Positions 44,991 through 56,905 of a stretch of 64,000 bases of DNA are shown one piece after another. The notes under the pieces were generated by a model. That model did not search any database. It was not told where the DNA came from and saw only the letters and a program-made list of their open reading frames with translations. This stretch comes from Isoetes taiwanensis (Eukaryota; Streptophyta; Lycopodiopsida; Isoetales; Isoetaceae), in NCBI GenBank assembly GCA_021234155.1, contig JAJEKV010000095.1, forward strand, positions 2,436,372 to 2,500,371, in the 5' to 3' direction. The position numbers were made by a program, and so were the translations under genes. Position 1 is the stretch's first letter; each line of letters begins with the position of its first letter.

Positions 44991-46867
44991 CTAGTAATGG
45001 TGCCCAGCGTTGCTGGGCAAATGTTGGGAACATTTGTGGATGGAAACCTATTCAACTTAGACTCATTAACCAAGTCCATCATATCTAGGCTATAAGAGGT
45101 GTGCATTTGATAACCTTCCCTTTGCTCTATCCTGCATATCATTTTTTCCTCATTTTCTTACACACTTTCTTTTTTCCCTTTTCTTGTTTTTCCTGCACAT
45201 TTACTTTTCCCCTTCTCTCTCTTTTTTTTTCTTTTCTTTTTTACCCTCTTCTCCCTCCTCTTTTCCTTCCTTTTCTCCTTCTCATTTTTCCCTTTCCCTT
45301 TCCCGTTTTTGACGACTTTTTTCCTTCCCTTTTCACCTTTCTCCACCCTTCCCATTTTTCTCATGCTCTTTTTTTTCCTTTCCTTTTCCCATTCCTTTTG
45401 CTTTTCTCTTTTGCCTTCCCTTTTCTCATGCCCTTTTTGCATTTCCTTTTCCCACCTTTTTTTTTTGTTTTTTCTTCCTCCTCACCCTCTTCTTCTTTAT
45501 CTCATGTCTCTTTTTTCCCATTTTCTTCTTCCTTTTTTCTCATGCCTTTTTTCCTTTCCTTCCTCCTTTCCGCCTCCCTTTTTTTTTTTTCCCTTTCCTT
45601 CTTTTTTTTTTTCATCATTTCCCACCCTTTCCCTTTTTCCCCGTGCCCCTTTTCCTCTTTCCTTCCCCCTTCCTTTTCTCTTTCCCTTTCCCTTTCCCTT
45701 TCTTTTTTTTTTTCCTTTTTTTCCCATGTATTTTTCCATTCCCTTTTTTCCACTTTTTTTTACTTGCCTTTTCTTCCGCCTTTCCCTACCCTCTTCCCTT
45801 TTCCCCGTCCCTATTCCCCTTTTTTTTCTTTTTCTTTTCCCTTTCCTATGCTCTTTTTTCCCTTTATTTTTTACCCTTTCCTCATCCTTTCCCTTTTCTA
45901 GTTTTTTTCAGCCCTTTTTCCTTCCTCTTTTCCATTTTCCCTCCTTATTCCTTGTGTTCTTTTTTCTTTCCCCTTTCCCCTTTCGCCTCCCATTTCCTTT
46001 TTCCTTTTCCTTCTTTTTTTCATCCTTTTCTCTTTTTCCATGCCCTTTTCCTCTTTCCTTTCCACCCTTTTTTTTTTCCTTCTCTATTTTCCTTTCCATT
46101 TTCCCCACACCCTTTTCCATTCCATTTTTTCCACCTTTTTCACATGCCCTTTTTCCTCCTTTTCCCACCCTCTTCCCCTTTTCCCTTTTCCTCTTTTCCT
46201 ATTCCATGTTTTCTGTTCTCTTTTTGCTTTTCGCTTTTCCCTTTTCCCTTTTCCATCTCGTTTTCCCTTTTTTTTTTTTTCCCTTTCCTCATCCTTTTCC
46301 TCTTCTCGTGCCACTTTCTCCTTCCTCTCTCATTTCCCTCTCCCTTTTCCTCATGCCCTTTTCCCTTTTTTGCCTCCTTTTTTCCTTTTTCCCTTCCCTT
46401 TCTATTTTTCCATGCCCTTTTTTTCCTTCTCTCCATCATTCTTATCTTCCCATTTTTCCTTAGTCACCATTTCCGTCTTCACCTTTTTCCGTTGCCCTAT
46501 TTTTCTTCCTTTTTCCTCCCTTCCCTTTTCTTTTCCCCTTTATTCTGTCCTCACCCTTTCCCCCCTTTTCCTTTTCATAGTGTCCTTTTTTCCTTCCTTT
46601 TTCTCCCTTTCTTTTTCTTTCCCTTTTTCGTGTTTCTTTTCCCTTTCCTTTTCCTTCTCAGTCTTTCCCTTTTACCCATGCCTTTTTGCCTCTCACTTTG
46701 CCCTTTTCTCTGCCATTTTCCCTTTCCTCTTAAGAGATCAGAGCATGGCCAATCACGGTGGTGGGAAGTTGTGCGATAAATCTCGGCTGTCGAATGCAAT
46801 CAGACGATCTCAACTATCTAAATTAGGGTTTGATTGAAGACATACGCTAAAACTTTATAATATAAGA
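44991..46867 (-). mobile_element. Non-autonomous Helitron, polypurine-tract family
   Basis: Both ends are clear. A44990|CTAG with hairpin GCCCAGC-GTT-GCTGGGC at the low end, and ..TATAATATAAGA|T at 46866-46868. Length 1.88 kb. 45130-46735 is pyrimidine-rich on the + strand. 46735-46867 matches 14710-14842. It is nested inside the 13.6-kb CACTA element. The reading frames of 266-384 codons are Phe/Pro/Ser low-complexity with no support as genes. Confidence 0.88.
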
Positions 46868-47735
46868 TATTTTTTTGAATGCAATGAAAAAGATGTCTTA
46901 TCCTAGGGTTGATAACAATGCCAAGATCTTTCGATACCTAAGTTGTGTGTTCATTATTGTCTTTCATCTTCGTTGCATGGGAGAATTTTAAGAGAAAGTT
47001 CTTTAAAAAAGGGCCTTTTTATCCACGTCACATGTCATTTTACCATACCCCCTTTCGTTTCGTATAACCCTTGTAGCTGTTGTTAAAAAAGGACATGACA
47101 ATACAATCATTTAAGTATAAAATTGTAGTTGTTGAAAAATGACATGGCGCATAGTTGTAGAAAAGAACATGGCAACACTACAACCCCAACATTTGGTCCA
47201 CGGCTGAAAACAATAGTAAAAACAAAATACGGATTGTTTTTTTGAAGATTTAGAAAAAACGTACACGTAGTTATACGGAGGTGTGGTTTTTCAAGAATAT
47301 CTTGGTAGTTTTTTTAGGGAGCCATAGCTTTTGTTTTTAAGAATGTGTGGTTTCTTAAGAAGGTGTAGTTTCTTTTTTACGGATGTGTTGTTTTCTCAGG
47401 CGGTATGGTATTTTGAAGAGATGTTGTTTAATAAGGTGTTGTTTTTTAAGGTAGTGTTTTTTTTTGAGGTGTGGTTTTTTATGGTTTTCTAAAAAACCAT
47501 GTATGACCAAGTTGTCCACAGGCCATTACTTCCACAAAATGGCGGCATAAAACAGATGTATGCATACTTGACACACTCACTAGCATTTGACTTCATACAT
47601 GTGTCTGAGCTTGTAGAGCATGAAACTTGAAGACATCCATCACTTGGCAACTTGTAGAAGATACATTGATACGAAGAACCAAAGGTAGACATTGGTTTGG
47701 CATACACATAGGCATTTCTTGAAGGACTCAAACAT
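46868..47735. other. AT-rich stretch without genes
   Basis: 47080-47500 has many imperfect short repeats of the type gtagttttttt/gtggttttt spaced by 15-30 bases, similar in style to 16380-16440. No coding signal. Confidence 0.45.
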
Positions 47736-47738
47736 GCC

Positions 47739-48835
47739 ACACCCACTCTAACATGCCACGTGGGCTCCAACATGCCACCTAGGCTCCAACATGCCAAGGT
47801 GGCTCAAACATGCCAAGGTGGCTCAAATATGCCACGTGGGCTCCAACATGCCACGTCGGCTCCAACATGCCACCTAGGCTCCAACATGCTAAGGTGGCTC
47901 AAACATGTCACCTAGGCTCCAACATGCTAAGGTGGCTCAAACATGTCACCTAGGCTCCAACAAGCCAAGGTGGCTCACAACATGAGGCTCCAACAAGCCA
48001 AGGTGGCTCACAACATGCCACCTAGGCTCCAACATGCCAAGGTAGCTCAAATGTGCCATGCAAGCTCCAATATGCCACCTAGGCTCCAACATGCCAAGGT
48101 GGCTCAAACATGCCATGCGGGCTCCAACATGCCGAGGTGGCTCAAACATGCCACGTGGGCTCCAACATGCCACCTAGGCTCCAACACACCAAGGTGGCTC
48201 ATATGTGCTACCTAGGCTCCAACATTCCAAGGTGGCTCGGACATGCCACGGGCTCCAACATGCCATCTAGGCTCCAACATGCCAAGGTGGCTCAAACATG
48301 TCACCTAGGCTCAAACATGCCAAGGTAGCTCAAACATGCCAAGGTAGCTCAAACATGCCACGCGGGTTCCAACATGCCACCTAGGCTCCAACATACTAAG
48401 GTGGCTCAAACGTGCCACATAGGCTCCAAGCCACCTAGGCTCAAACATGCCAAGGTGGTCGAAATATGCCAAAGTGGCCACGTGGGATCCAACATGCCAC
48501 CTAGACTCAAACATCCCAAGGTGGCTCAAACATGCCACGCAGGCTCTAACATGCCACCTAGGTCCAACATGCCAAGGTGGCTCAAATATGCCATGTGGGC
48601 TCCAACATGTCACCTAGGCTCCAACACACCAAGGTGGCTCAAACATGCCACTTGGGCTCCAACATGCCACCTAGACTCAAACATGCCAAGGTGGCTCAAA
48701 CATGCCACCTAGGCTCCAACATGCCAAGGTGGCTCAAACATGCCACCTAGGCTCCAACATGCCAAGGTGGCTCAATCATGCCACCTAGGCTCCAACATGC
48801 CACCTAGGCTTAAACATGCCAAGGTGGCTCAACAC
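47739..48835 (-). repeat. 19-bp satellite array 3, left arm
   Basis: Reverse-complement orientation of the 19-bp unit (AAGGTGGCTCAAACATGCC, ACCTAGGCTCCAACATGCC, ACGTGGGCTCCAACATGCC), about 55 copies. It turns around at about 48835. Confidence 0.95.
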
Positions 48836-48839
48836 AAGG

Positions 48840-49360
48840 AGCGTAGGTGGCATGTTTCAGCCACCTTGTCATGTTTGAGCCTAGGTGGCGTGTTTGAGAT
48901 ACATTGGCACGTTGGAGCCTAGGTGGCAAGAACCAAGCCACCCAGGCATGTTGGAGCCTAGGTGGCATGTTGGAATCGTTGGGCATGTTTGAAGAAGCCC
49001 TCTTGCCGTGTTTGGAGCCTAGGTGGCAAATCCAAAGCCCAAAATGGCATGTTTGAGCCACCTTGGCATGTTGGAGCCTAGGTGGCATGTTGGCATGTTG
49101 GAGCCTAGGTGGCATGTTTGAGCCACCTTGGGAGCCTAAGTGGCATGTTTGAGCCATATTGGCATGTTGGAGTCCACGTAGCATGGTTGAGCCACCTTGG
49201 CATGTTGGAGCCTAGGTGGCGTGTTTGAGCCATATTGGCATGCTGGAGCCCACGTGGCATGGTTGAGCCACCTTGGCATGTTGGAGCCTAGGTGGCACGT
49301 TGGAGCCTAGGTGGCGTGTTTGAGCCATATTGGCATGTTGGAGCGCACGTGGCCAAGATT
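48840..49360 (+). repeat. 19-bp satellite array 3, right arm
   Basis: Forward orientation, about 25 copies, partly degraded at 48920-49040. With the left arm it makes a head-to-head inverted repeat. Confidence 0.93.
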
Positions 49361-51540
49361 AATGCCAAAATGGAAGGCCTGGATTTTGATCTAGGTCTTA
49401 TCATTCTAATGGTCGTTCAAATTAACAAGCCTGTTCCCTTGCCCGCCTCCACCACCTTGACCGCTATTCCGTTCGAATGCTCCAGCTATGGCGATTGCAT
49501 CCAGTTTGCTTCATCGACCGCTTTGCTTCATTCCACCATCGCCGGATCTATCCAAAGCTTTGTTTATTATGTTCTTCATATTGCCGGATTTTTGAAGTTG
49601 AACTCAACTCAATCATTTTAAAAAAAGCGGACTGTGGTGAAGTTCTTCAATTCGATGCACTCGAAGTTTATAGAGCATGCTTTTCTTGATGGCTGGGTTT
49701 GAGGATGCAATTTCGGTTGTTGCTATTGCAAAAGAATCCTGAAGTCTCGAGCCCAGTTTAACGGCCCTAAAACTGCTTTTTGAACATGTACGAGGAGTTA
49801 TTGTGCAGTTCGAGGCAAAAAGCAGGAAGCCAGAGGTTTTGGAGCAGGCCGTTTTGCTCTAATACAAAGCAGGGTATTTCACTACGAAAAAAGCAAGGAT
49901 TAGATATGTTTGTAGATTTCAGAAGTGGATTTATGCCCGGTCTATCTTTTAATTTTATTTGCTCTACTAGGGGGCTTTTATCAGCTGGAACTAGTGAAAA
50001 TCCTACTATGTACTTCTTACAGGCAAGCTTGGCCTTCGCTTCTTTCGAGCAAACATAACTAGGCTTGCAAAAACTAGAGTTATTGCACCTAACAGAGTTG
50101 GCAATATGTAATTTGGGATCAACAAATGTCCTACTTCAATGCCCGTACATTTTAATGAAGTAAGGTTGCTTGGTGATACGTGCCCCATTTCCACCTTGCC
50201 AACATTTGCAATGAAGGATCGTGCCACTGATGTTTCATTGCACTTCTGGTGTTACATTCATTAATATTGATGTTGTATACTCCATGGCAACTCTTCCCGG
50301 AACTCAAAAGTACTTGAACTTAATCTGGCAGATGCATTAGTTTCCATGGGCCTTGCCCTTGCGAACACAATTCTTGTTTAAAATGAAGGACGCACTATCA
50401 ATGCTCCCTATTACCTTGTTGAAAAGAACCAAATATTGCAACAGAAGACAATATTATTCTAGAATCTGACTTTGAAGGCCAGTGTACTAAAAGACTTTGT
50501 CGCCCAAATGCATCACATCCAAACCATGAAATTTGTGATTCTGCTACAAGTTGGGAATTGCCTTTAGTTCCATGCATTGATACCAATTTGTAATATAACA
50601 TACATGCCAGAAAATCAATGACCATGGGCCTCATGCAGTGGGTTCTTCCATAACAGGACGAGATCATTGATGTGTTCACAAGCGTGTATGACCTACAATT
50701 CGTAGGTAGTTAAACTGTAGCCAAGGTTTTGAATCCTGGTTCCTAAATCCGAACTTGCTGTGTTGTAGAGTATGAACGAAGCCAAAATGTGGTCTTTTGA
50801 AGCTGGTGTGGTGGGTGTACACCCTATCTAAATTGGACTGTGTCAAGTTCAGAAGCCATGAAGAATGAATGAGTGGATTTGCAGATATTAGAACTGGGCT
50901 TTTGACATTACCTATCTCTCTAACATTCCGCGCATGAAAACTCCCGAGTTCCCTCTGCTCTCTGGCTCCTATGGCTTTTTGCATGGGAAGTCCGCTATCT
51001 TGAATCTTATCTGTCCCTTTCACCGCGTGCCCTAATCTGGGCCCTTGTTCTAGTATAAACAAGGCATATTCCTTTCTCACCTCCATCAGACCTAGGGTTG
51101 GCCCTTCGGGCAACCAAAAACCCTTAATTCTCGCTTGGCAAAATCATAGGAATAATTCGAGGGCAAATTGTAAAAATACCCCAATATTTTGGGTATTTAT
51201 AAAAATGCCCCTACTTGTTTAAAAATTGTCAAAATGCCCTGTGCAAAGCCTGATGCCCTCCATTGCAATATGCAATGCCCAACCTGTCATACTGCATAAG
51301 CAATCAATCAGACCCACAAATTTGTTCTCGATAAGCTTGGCCCCTGGGATTTATGATCCGATTATGATCTGACATATGATTAAGTGGCTTTTCTTGGAGA
51401 CACGTGGGACGTATTTATCGTCAACTAGAGTGGGCCGCAGGTACATGTGTTGTCGTCGTCAACTTCAAATTCAGTTGTGTTTTGTTTCAATGGAGTAGAA
51501 ACCTTGCAATTGCTCAGATCAAGTGGCTTAATTGGAGTTC
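49361..51540. other. CACTA interior with gene-like but unrecognised sequence
   Basis: Codon-like stretches occur (49370-49620; 49760-49860; 50020-50110, reading RFFRANITRLAKTRVIAPNR; and a 145-codon minus-strand frame 50676-51113). None matches a family I know and no complete exon chain could be built. Possibly further captured host fragments. Confidence 0.35.
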
Positions 51541-51850
51541 ACAAAGCACTCTTATGTTACAAAATTGTAATATTTGTCACACGTTACAAATGAGACTTGT
51601 AACGCGTTACAAACTTTAATGCTTGTCACACGTTACAGATTTAAGTTGTACCTCGTTACACAATTTACTATTTGCCACATGTTACAAACAAGTCTATACA
51701 AATTTTAGTAACACGTTACAAGTATACAAGGTGTGCTACCCGTTACAAAATACAATGTTTTCTATCACGTGTGACAAATCTAAAATTGCGTTACAAATTA
51801 ATATGCGTTACAAATCAATCCGTTACAAACCCCCATTAGCCCTTGTAGTG

Positions 51851-52213
51851 TACAATGCCTTAGCAAATAAAGTACTCTGTCCTACTACTATAAAGACATG
51901 TGAATGGAAGTATAGGACATGTAGAGAATCAAATATTCTTTCCTACATCTATAAAGACATGTGACAATAGAATTATTAGACATGTAGAAATTCAAGTACT
52001 CTTTCCTACAGTGGATTGTATTATAAAATGACATGTCACAATAGAAGAAACTACAAAACAACAGTGGATGTTTTAGTCCACTGAAAAAAGAACACCATTA
52101 TCGAACAAAACCATACCTTCACAAATCCACATGTAGGATTCTTTGAAAACAGGACATGTAGACCTACCAAAACTGATGTTTTCAACAGTGGACCAAAAAC
52201 CGGGGTGAGTGTG
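51851..52213. repeat. Continuation of the 158-bp repeat, then short unique sequence
   Basis: 51851-52010 repeats the 37840-38240 units (tgccttagcaaataaagtac, gacatgtagagaatcaaat). 52040-52213 is unique sequence running into a tRNA unit at cttgcgccaagaac. Confidence 0.8.
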
Positions 52214-52253
52214 CTTGCGCCAAGAACAAAATTGAAAGAGTTGAACCACAGGA

Positions 52254-52324
52254 TGCATTGGCCGAGAATCGAACTTGGGTCTGTACCGTGGCAGGGTACT
52301 ATTCTACCACTAGACCACCAATGC
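52254..52324 (-). tRNA. tRNA-Gly(GCC), T-stem variant
   Basis: 71 nt, same A-C mismatch in the T stem (CCAAG) as at 2317-2387; all else intact. The flank after the gene (caagtaataaatg) lacks three bases. Confidence 0.75.
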
Positions 52325-52707
52325 ACAAGTAATAAATGAATACCTTCTTAATTAACAAGCACATACAACAAACTCAATTAAATGCATCTCATAATCCAGT
52401 TCGCAAAAAAATATCGTGGTCGTACAATAAGGTGTAGGAATGGTTGTTCTTCTAATAAGTCCAAACAAATGATTATGCCAAGGCATAAAGCGACAAGATT
52501 TGCTCAATCACCGTGTTGTTCCATGCGACATGTAAATGAGTAACAATGTTGAGCATTCGTGTGCCACTAATGGAGGCTATGCATAAACCCTAGAATATTG
52601 CGTCAGTGGAAGAGTGCGTAGGGAATCTGAATGACAAACTCTAAGTATTAATCGAATGGACGTATGTGATAGTAGGGACTATAAAATAATATGAACAAGC
52701 TCCTACA

Positions 52708-52785
52708 CGTGATAGGATTCAAACCTATGCGAGCGAAGCCCACATGATTTCTGGTCATGCCCAATAACCACTCTGACATATCCAC
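52708..52785 (-). pseudogene. tRNA-Ser(AGA), type-2, acceptor deletion
   Basis: 78 nt. Four bases are lost in the acceptor (cgtgatagg for cgtggatgatagg), C56 is T, and the loop is CCAGAAA. Confidence 0.75.
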
Positions 52786-53030
52786 GACGACATCTGGAAT
52801 ACTTCCGATTCTTCTTAGATCATTGAGATATTTAGGAGGATAGGATTTGTCTAGTCATTTGTTCTCTCATTGTGATGTTTGATGGTTGGAAGAGCAAGAT
52901 TAGCTTCGATCTCATTTCTCACACTATGGTGCAATCGATTGCTCAGTTATCCTTATGTCATTATCAACACATTAAATCTTCTTTTTGGCTCTTGCGCCAA
53001 GAACAAAATTGGAAGAGTTGAACCACAGGA

Positions 53031-53101
53031 TGCATTGGCCGAGAATCGAACTCGGGTCTGTACTGTGGCAAGGTACTATTCTACCACTAGACCACCAATG
53101 C
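53031..53101 (-). tRNA. tRNA-Gly(GCC), anticodon-stem variant
   Basis: 71 nt. GCC anticodon is kept, but the loop is TTGCCAC and the closing pair of the anticodon stem is C-A (GTACC/AGTAC). Both changes are C to T on one strand or the other at CG/CHG sites. The same form occurs at 54684 and 56338. Function is doubtful but possible; the B box is intact. Confidence 0.75.
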
Positions 53102-53519
53102 ACAAGTAATACAAATGAATACCTTCTTTATTAACAAGCACATACAACCAACTCAATCAAATGCATCTCATAATCCAGTTTTCAAAAAAATATCTTGGTC
53201 GTACAATAAGGTGCAGGAATGGTTGTTCTTCTAATAAGTCCAAACAAACGATTATGCCAAGGCATAAAGCAACAAGATTTGCTCAATCACCGTGTTTTTC
53301 CATGCTTGAACTTGATATCATAAAAAATTGAAAGAATTAACATGTGAATGAGTAACAATGTCGAGCATTGGTGTGCCACTAATGGGGGCTATGCATAAAC
53401 TCTAGCATATTGCGCCAGTGGAAGAGTGCGTGGGGAAACTGAATGACAAACTCTAAGTATTAATCGAATGGACGTATGTGATAGTAGGGACTATAAAATA
53501 ATATGAATAAGCTCCTACA

Positions 53520-53601
53520 CGTGGATGATAGGATTCAAACCTATGCGAGCGAAGCCCACATGATTTCTGGTCATGCCCAATAACCACTCTGACACATCCA
53601 C
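53520..53601 (-). pseudogene. tRNA-Ser(AGA), type-2 variant
   Basis: 82 nt, loop CCAGAAA, C56 to T in the T loop. Identical in type to 12688-12769. Confidence 0.7.
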
Positions 53602-53858
53602 GACGACATCTGGAATACTTCCGATTATTCTTAGATCATTGAGATATTTAGGAGGATAGGATTTGTCTAGTCATTTGTTCTCTCTCATTGTGATGTTTGA
53701 TGGTTGGAAGAGCAAGATTAGCTTCGATCTCATTTCTCACACTATGGTGCAATCGATTGCTCAGTTATCCTTATGTCATTATCAACATGGTTTAATGCAT
53801 TAAATCTTCTTTTTGGCTCTTGCGCCAAGAACAAAATTGGAAGAGTTGAACCACAGGA

Positions 53859-53929
53859 TGCATTGGCCGAGAATCGAACTCGGGTCTGTACCGTGGCAGG
53901 GTACTATTCTACCACTAGACCACCAATGC
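53859..53929 (-). tRNA. tRNA-Gly(GCC), intact
   Basis: 71 nt, same sequence as 11410-11480 with complete stems, intact A and B boxes and TTTT downstream. Confidence 0.94.
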
Positions 53930-54344
53930 ACAAGTAATACAAATGAATACCTTCTTAATTAACAAGCACATACAACCAACTCAATCAAATGCATCTCATA
54001 ATCCAGTTCTCAAAAAAATATCTTGGTCGTACAATAAGGTGCAGGAATGGTTGTTCTTCTAATAAGTCCAAACAAACGATTATGCCAAGGCATAAAGCAA
54101 CAAGATTTGCTCAATCACCGTGTTTTTCCATGCTTGAACTTGATATCATAAAAAATTGAAAGAATTAACATGTGAATGAGTAACAATGTCGAGCATTGGT
54201 GTGCCACTAATGGGGACTATGCATAAACTCTAGAATATTGCGCCAGTGGAAGAGTGCATGGGGAATCTGAATGACAAACTCTAAATATTAATCGAATGGA
54301 CGTATGTGATAGGGACTATAAAATAATATGAACAAGCTCCTACA

Positions 54345-54426
54345 CGTGGATGATAGGATTCGAACCTATGCGAGCAAAGCCCACATGATTTCTAGTCATG
54401 CCCAATAACCACTCTGGCACATCCAC
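54345..54426 (-). tRNA. tRNA-Ser(AGA), intact
   Basis: 82 nt, same sequence as 7089-7170: type-1 loop CTAGAAA, TTCGAAT, full variable arm. Confidence 0.94.
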
Positions 54427-54683
54427 GCCAGCATGTGGAATACTTCCGATACTTCTTAGATCATTGAGATATTTAGGAGGATAGGATTTGGCTAGTCATT
54501 TATTCTCTCTCATTCTGATGTTTGATGGTTGGAAGAGCAAGATTAGCTTCGATCTCATTTCTCACCCTATGGTGCAATCGATTGCTCAGTTATCCTTATG
54601 TCATTATCAACATGGTTTAATGCATTAAATCTTCTTTTTGGCTCTTGCGCCAAGAACAAAATTAGAAGAGTTGAACCACAGGA

Positions 54684-54754
54684 TGCATTGGCCGAGAATC
54701 GAACTCGGGTCTGTACTGTGGCAAGGTACTATTCTACCACTAGACCACCAATGC
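54684..54754 (-). tRNA. tRNA-Gly(GCC), anticodon-stem variant
   Basis: 71 nt, same C-A mismatch and TTGCCAC loop as at 53031-53101. Confidence 0.75.
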
Positions 54755-55173
54755 ACAAGTAATACAAATGAATACCTTCTTAATTAACAAGCACATACAA
54801 CCAACTCAATCAAATGCATCTCATAATCCAGTTAAGCAAAAATATCGGTGGTCGCACAATAAGGTGCGGGGAATGGTTGTTCTTCTAATAAGTCCAAACA
54901 AACGATTATGCCAAGGCATAAAGCAACAAGATTTGCTCAATCACCGTGTTTTTCCATGCTTGAACTTGATATCATAAAAAATTGAAAGAATTAACATATG
55001 AATGAGTAACAATGTCGAGCATTGGTGTGCCACTAATGGGGGCTATGCATAAACTCTAGAATATTGCGCCAGTGGAAGAGTGCGTGGGGAAACTGAATGA
55101 CAAACTCTAAGTATTAATCGAATGGACGTATGTGATAGTAGGGACTATAAAATAATATGAATAAGCTCCTACA

Positions 55174-55255
55174 CGTGGATGATAGGATTCAAACCTATGC
55201 GAGCGAAGCCCACATAATTTCTGGTCATGCCCAATAACCACTCTGACACATCCAC
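55174..55255 (-). pseudogene. tRNA-Ser(AGA), type-2 variant
   Basis: 82 nt with C56 to T and loop CCAGAAA. It also has cataattt on the + strand, which breaks one more anticodon-stem pair. Confidence 0.72.
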
Positions 55256-55512
55256 GACGACATCTGGAATACTTCCGATTATTCTTAGATCATTGAGATA
55301 TTTAGGAGGATAGGATTTGTCTAGTCATTTGTTCTCTCTCATTGTGATGTTTGATGGTTGGAAGAGCAAGATTAGCTTCGATCTCATTTCTCACACTATG
55401 GTGCAATCGATTGCTCAGTTATCCTTATGTCATTATCAACATGGTTTAATGCATTAAATCTTCTTTTTGGCTCTTGCGCCAAGAACAAAATTAGAAGAGT
55501 TGAACCACAGGA

Positions 55513-55583
55513 TGCATTGGCCGAGAATCGAACTCGGGTCTGTACCGTGGCAGGGTACTATTCTACCACTAGACCACCAATGC
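55513..55583 (-). tRNA. tRNA-Gly(GCC), intact
   Basis: 71 nt, full match to the intact form at 53859-53929. Confidence 0.94.
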
Positions 55584-55998
55584 ACAAGTAATACAAATGA
55601 ATACCTTCTTAATTAACAAGCACATACAACCAACTCAATCAAATGCATCTCATAATCCAGTTCTCAAAAAAATATCTTGGTCGTACAATAAGGTGCAGGA
55701 ATGGTTGTTCTTCTAATAAGTCCAAACAAACGATTATGCCAAGGCATAAAGCAACAAGATTTGCTCAATCACCGTGTTCTTCCATGCTTGAACTTGATAT
55801 CATAAAAAATTGAAAGAATTAACATGTGAATGAGTAACAATGTCGAGCATTGGTGTGCCACTAATGGGGACTATGCATAAACTCTAGAATATTGCGCCAG
55901 TGGAAGAGTGCGTGGGGAATCTGAATGACAAACTCTAAATATTAATCGAATGGACGTATGTGATAGGGACTATAAAATAATATGAACAAGCTCCTACA

Positions 55999-56080
55999 CG
56001 TGGATGATAGGATTCGAACCTATGCGAGCAAAGCCCACATGATTTCTAGTCATGCCCAATAACCACTCTGGCACATCCAC
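55999..56080 (-). tRNA. tRNA-Ser(AGA), intact
   Basis: 82 nt, full match to 54345-54426, including the downstream TTTT. Confidence 0.94.
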
Positions 56081-56337
56081 GCCAGCATGTGGAATACTTC
56101 CGATACTTCTTAGATCATTGAGATATTTAGGAGGATAGGATTTGGCTAGTCATTTATTCTCTCTCATTCTGATGTTTGATGGTTGGAAGAGCAAGATTAG
56201 CTTCGATCTCATTTCTCACCCGATGGTGCAATCGATTGCTCAGTTATCCTTATGTCATTATCAACATGGGTTAATGCATTAAATCTTCTTTTTGGCTCTT
56301 GCGCCAAGAACAAAATTAGAAGAGTTGAACCACAGGA

Positions 56338-56408
56338 TGCATTGGCCGAGAATCGAACTCGGGTCTGTACTGTGGCAAGGTACTATTCTACCACTAGACC
56401 ACCAATGC
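56338..56408 (-). tRNA. tRNA-Gly(GCC), anticodon-stem variant
   Basis: 71 nt, third copy of the C-A mismatch form in this block. Confidence 0.75.
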
Positions 56409-56823
56409 ACAAGTAATACAAATGAATACCTTCTTAATTAACAAGCACATACAACCAACTCAATCAAATGCATCTCATAATCCAGTTCTCAAAAAAATAT
56501 CTTGGTCGTACAATAAGGTGCAGGAATGGTTGTTCTTCTAATAAGTCCAAACAAACGATTATGCCAAGGCATAAAGCAACAAGATTTGCTCAATCACCGT
56601 GTTCTTCCATGCTTGAACTTGATATCATAAAAAATTGAAAGAATTAACATGTGAATGAGTAACAATGTCGAGCATTGGTGTGCCACTAATGGGGGCTATG
56701 CATAAACTCTAGAATATTGCGCCAGTGGAAGAGTGCGTAGGGAATCTGAATGACAAACTCTAAATATTAATCGAATGGACGTATGTGATAGGGACTATAA
56801 AATAATATGAACAAGCTCCTACA

Positions 56824-56905
56824 CGTGGATGATAGGATTCGAACCTATGCGAGCAAAGCCCACATGATTTCTAGTCATGCCCAATAATCACTCTGGCACA
56901 TCCAC
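56824..56905 (-). tRNA. tRNA-Ser(AGA), D-loop variant
   Basis: 82 nt, type-1 loop and intact T arm. The only change is AGTGA for AGTGG in the D loop/A box, which could weaken pol III recognition. Confidence 0.85.

Larger units (their letters stand above)
38241..51850. mobile_element. Large CACTA (En/Spm) transposon, 13.6 kb
   Basis: Left terminus CACTAGTAGAATATAAT at 38241; right terminus ..GCCCTTGTAGTG at 51850 (CACTACAAGGGC inverted). Both are followed inward by GTTTGTAACG. TSD TAC at 38238-38240 and 51851-51853. Subterminal regions 38270-38540 and 51550-51840 are packed with GTTACAA/TTGTAAC and cacgtt/acgcgt motifs. The uninterrupted repeat unit with ctttcctacaatgccttag at about 38072-38090 shows the pre-insertion site. 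Inside are transposase-like exons, captured gene fragments, a nested Helitron and a satellite array. A full TNP2-type transposase was not found. Confidence 0.9.

Noticed and set aside
45309-46779. Overlapping 384- and 378-codon frames
   Set aside because: Same low-complexity pyrimidine-tract origin, inside a Helitron.
38241-51850. Autonomous CACTA with full TNP2 transposase
   Set aside because: Only short exons like the Ptta-type domain are visible; no long frame or exon chain for the main transposase was found.
53031-53109. Protein frames such as NLLFGSCAKNKIGRVEPQDALAENR across tRNA-Gly units
   Set aside because: They are translations through tRNA genes and spacer repeated in each unit; frame breaks differ between units.
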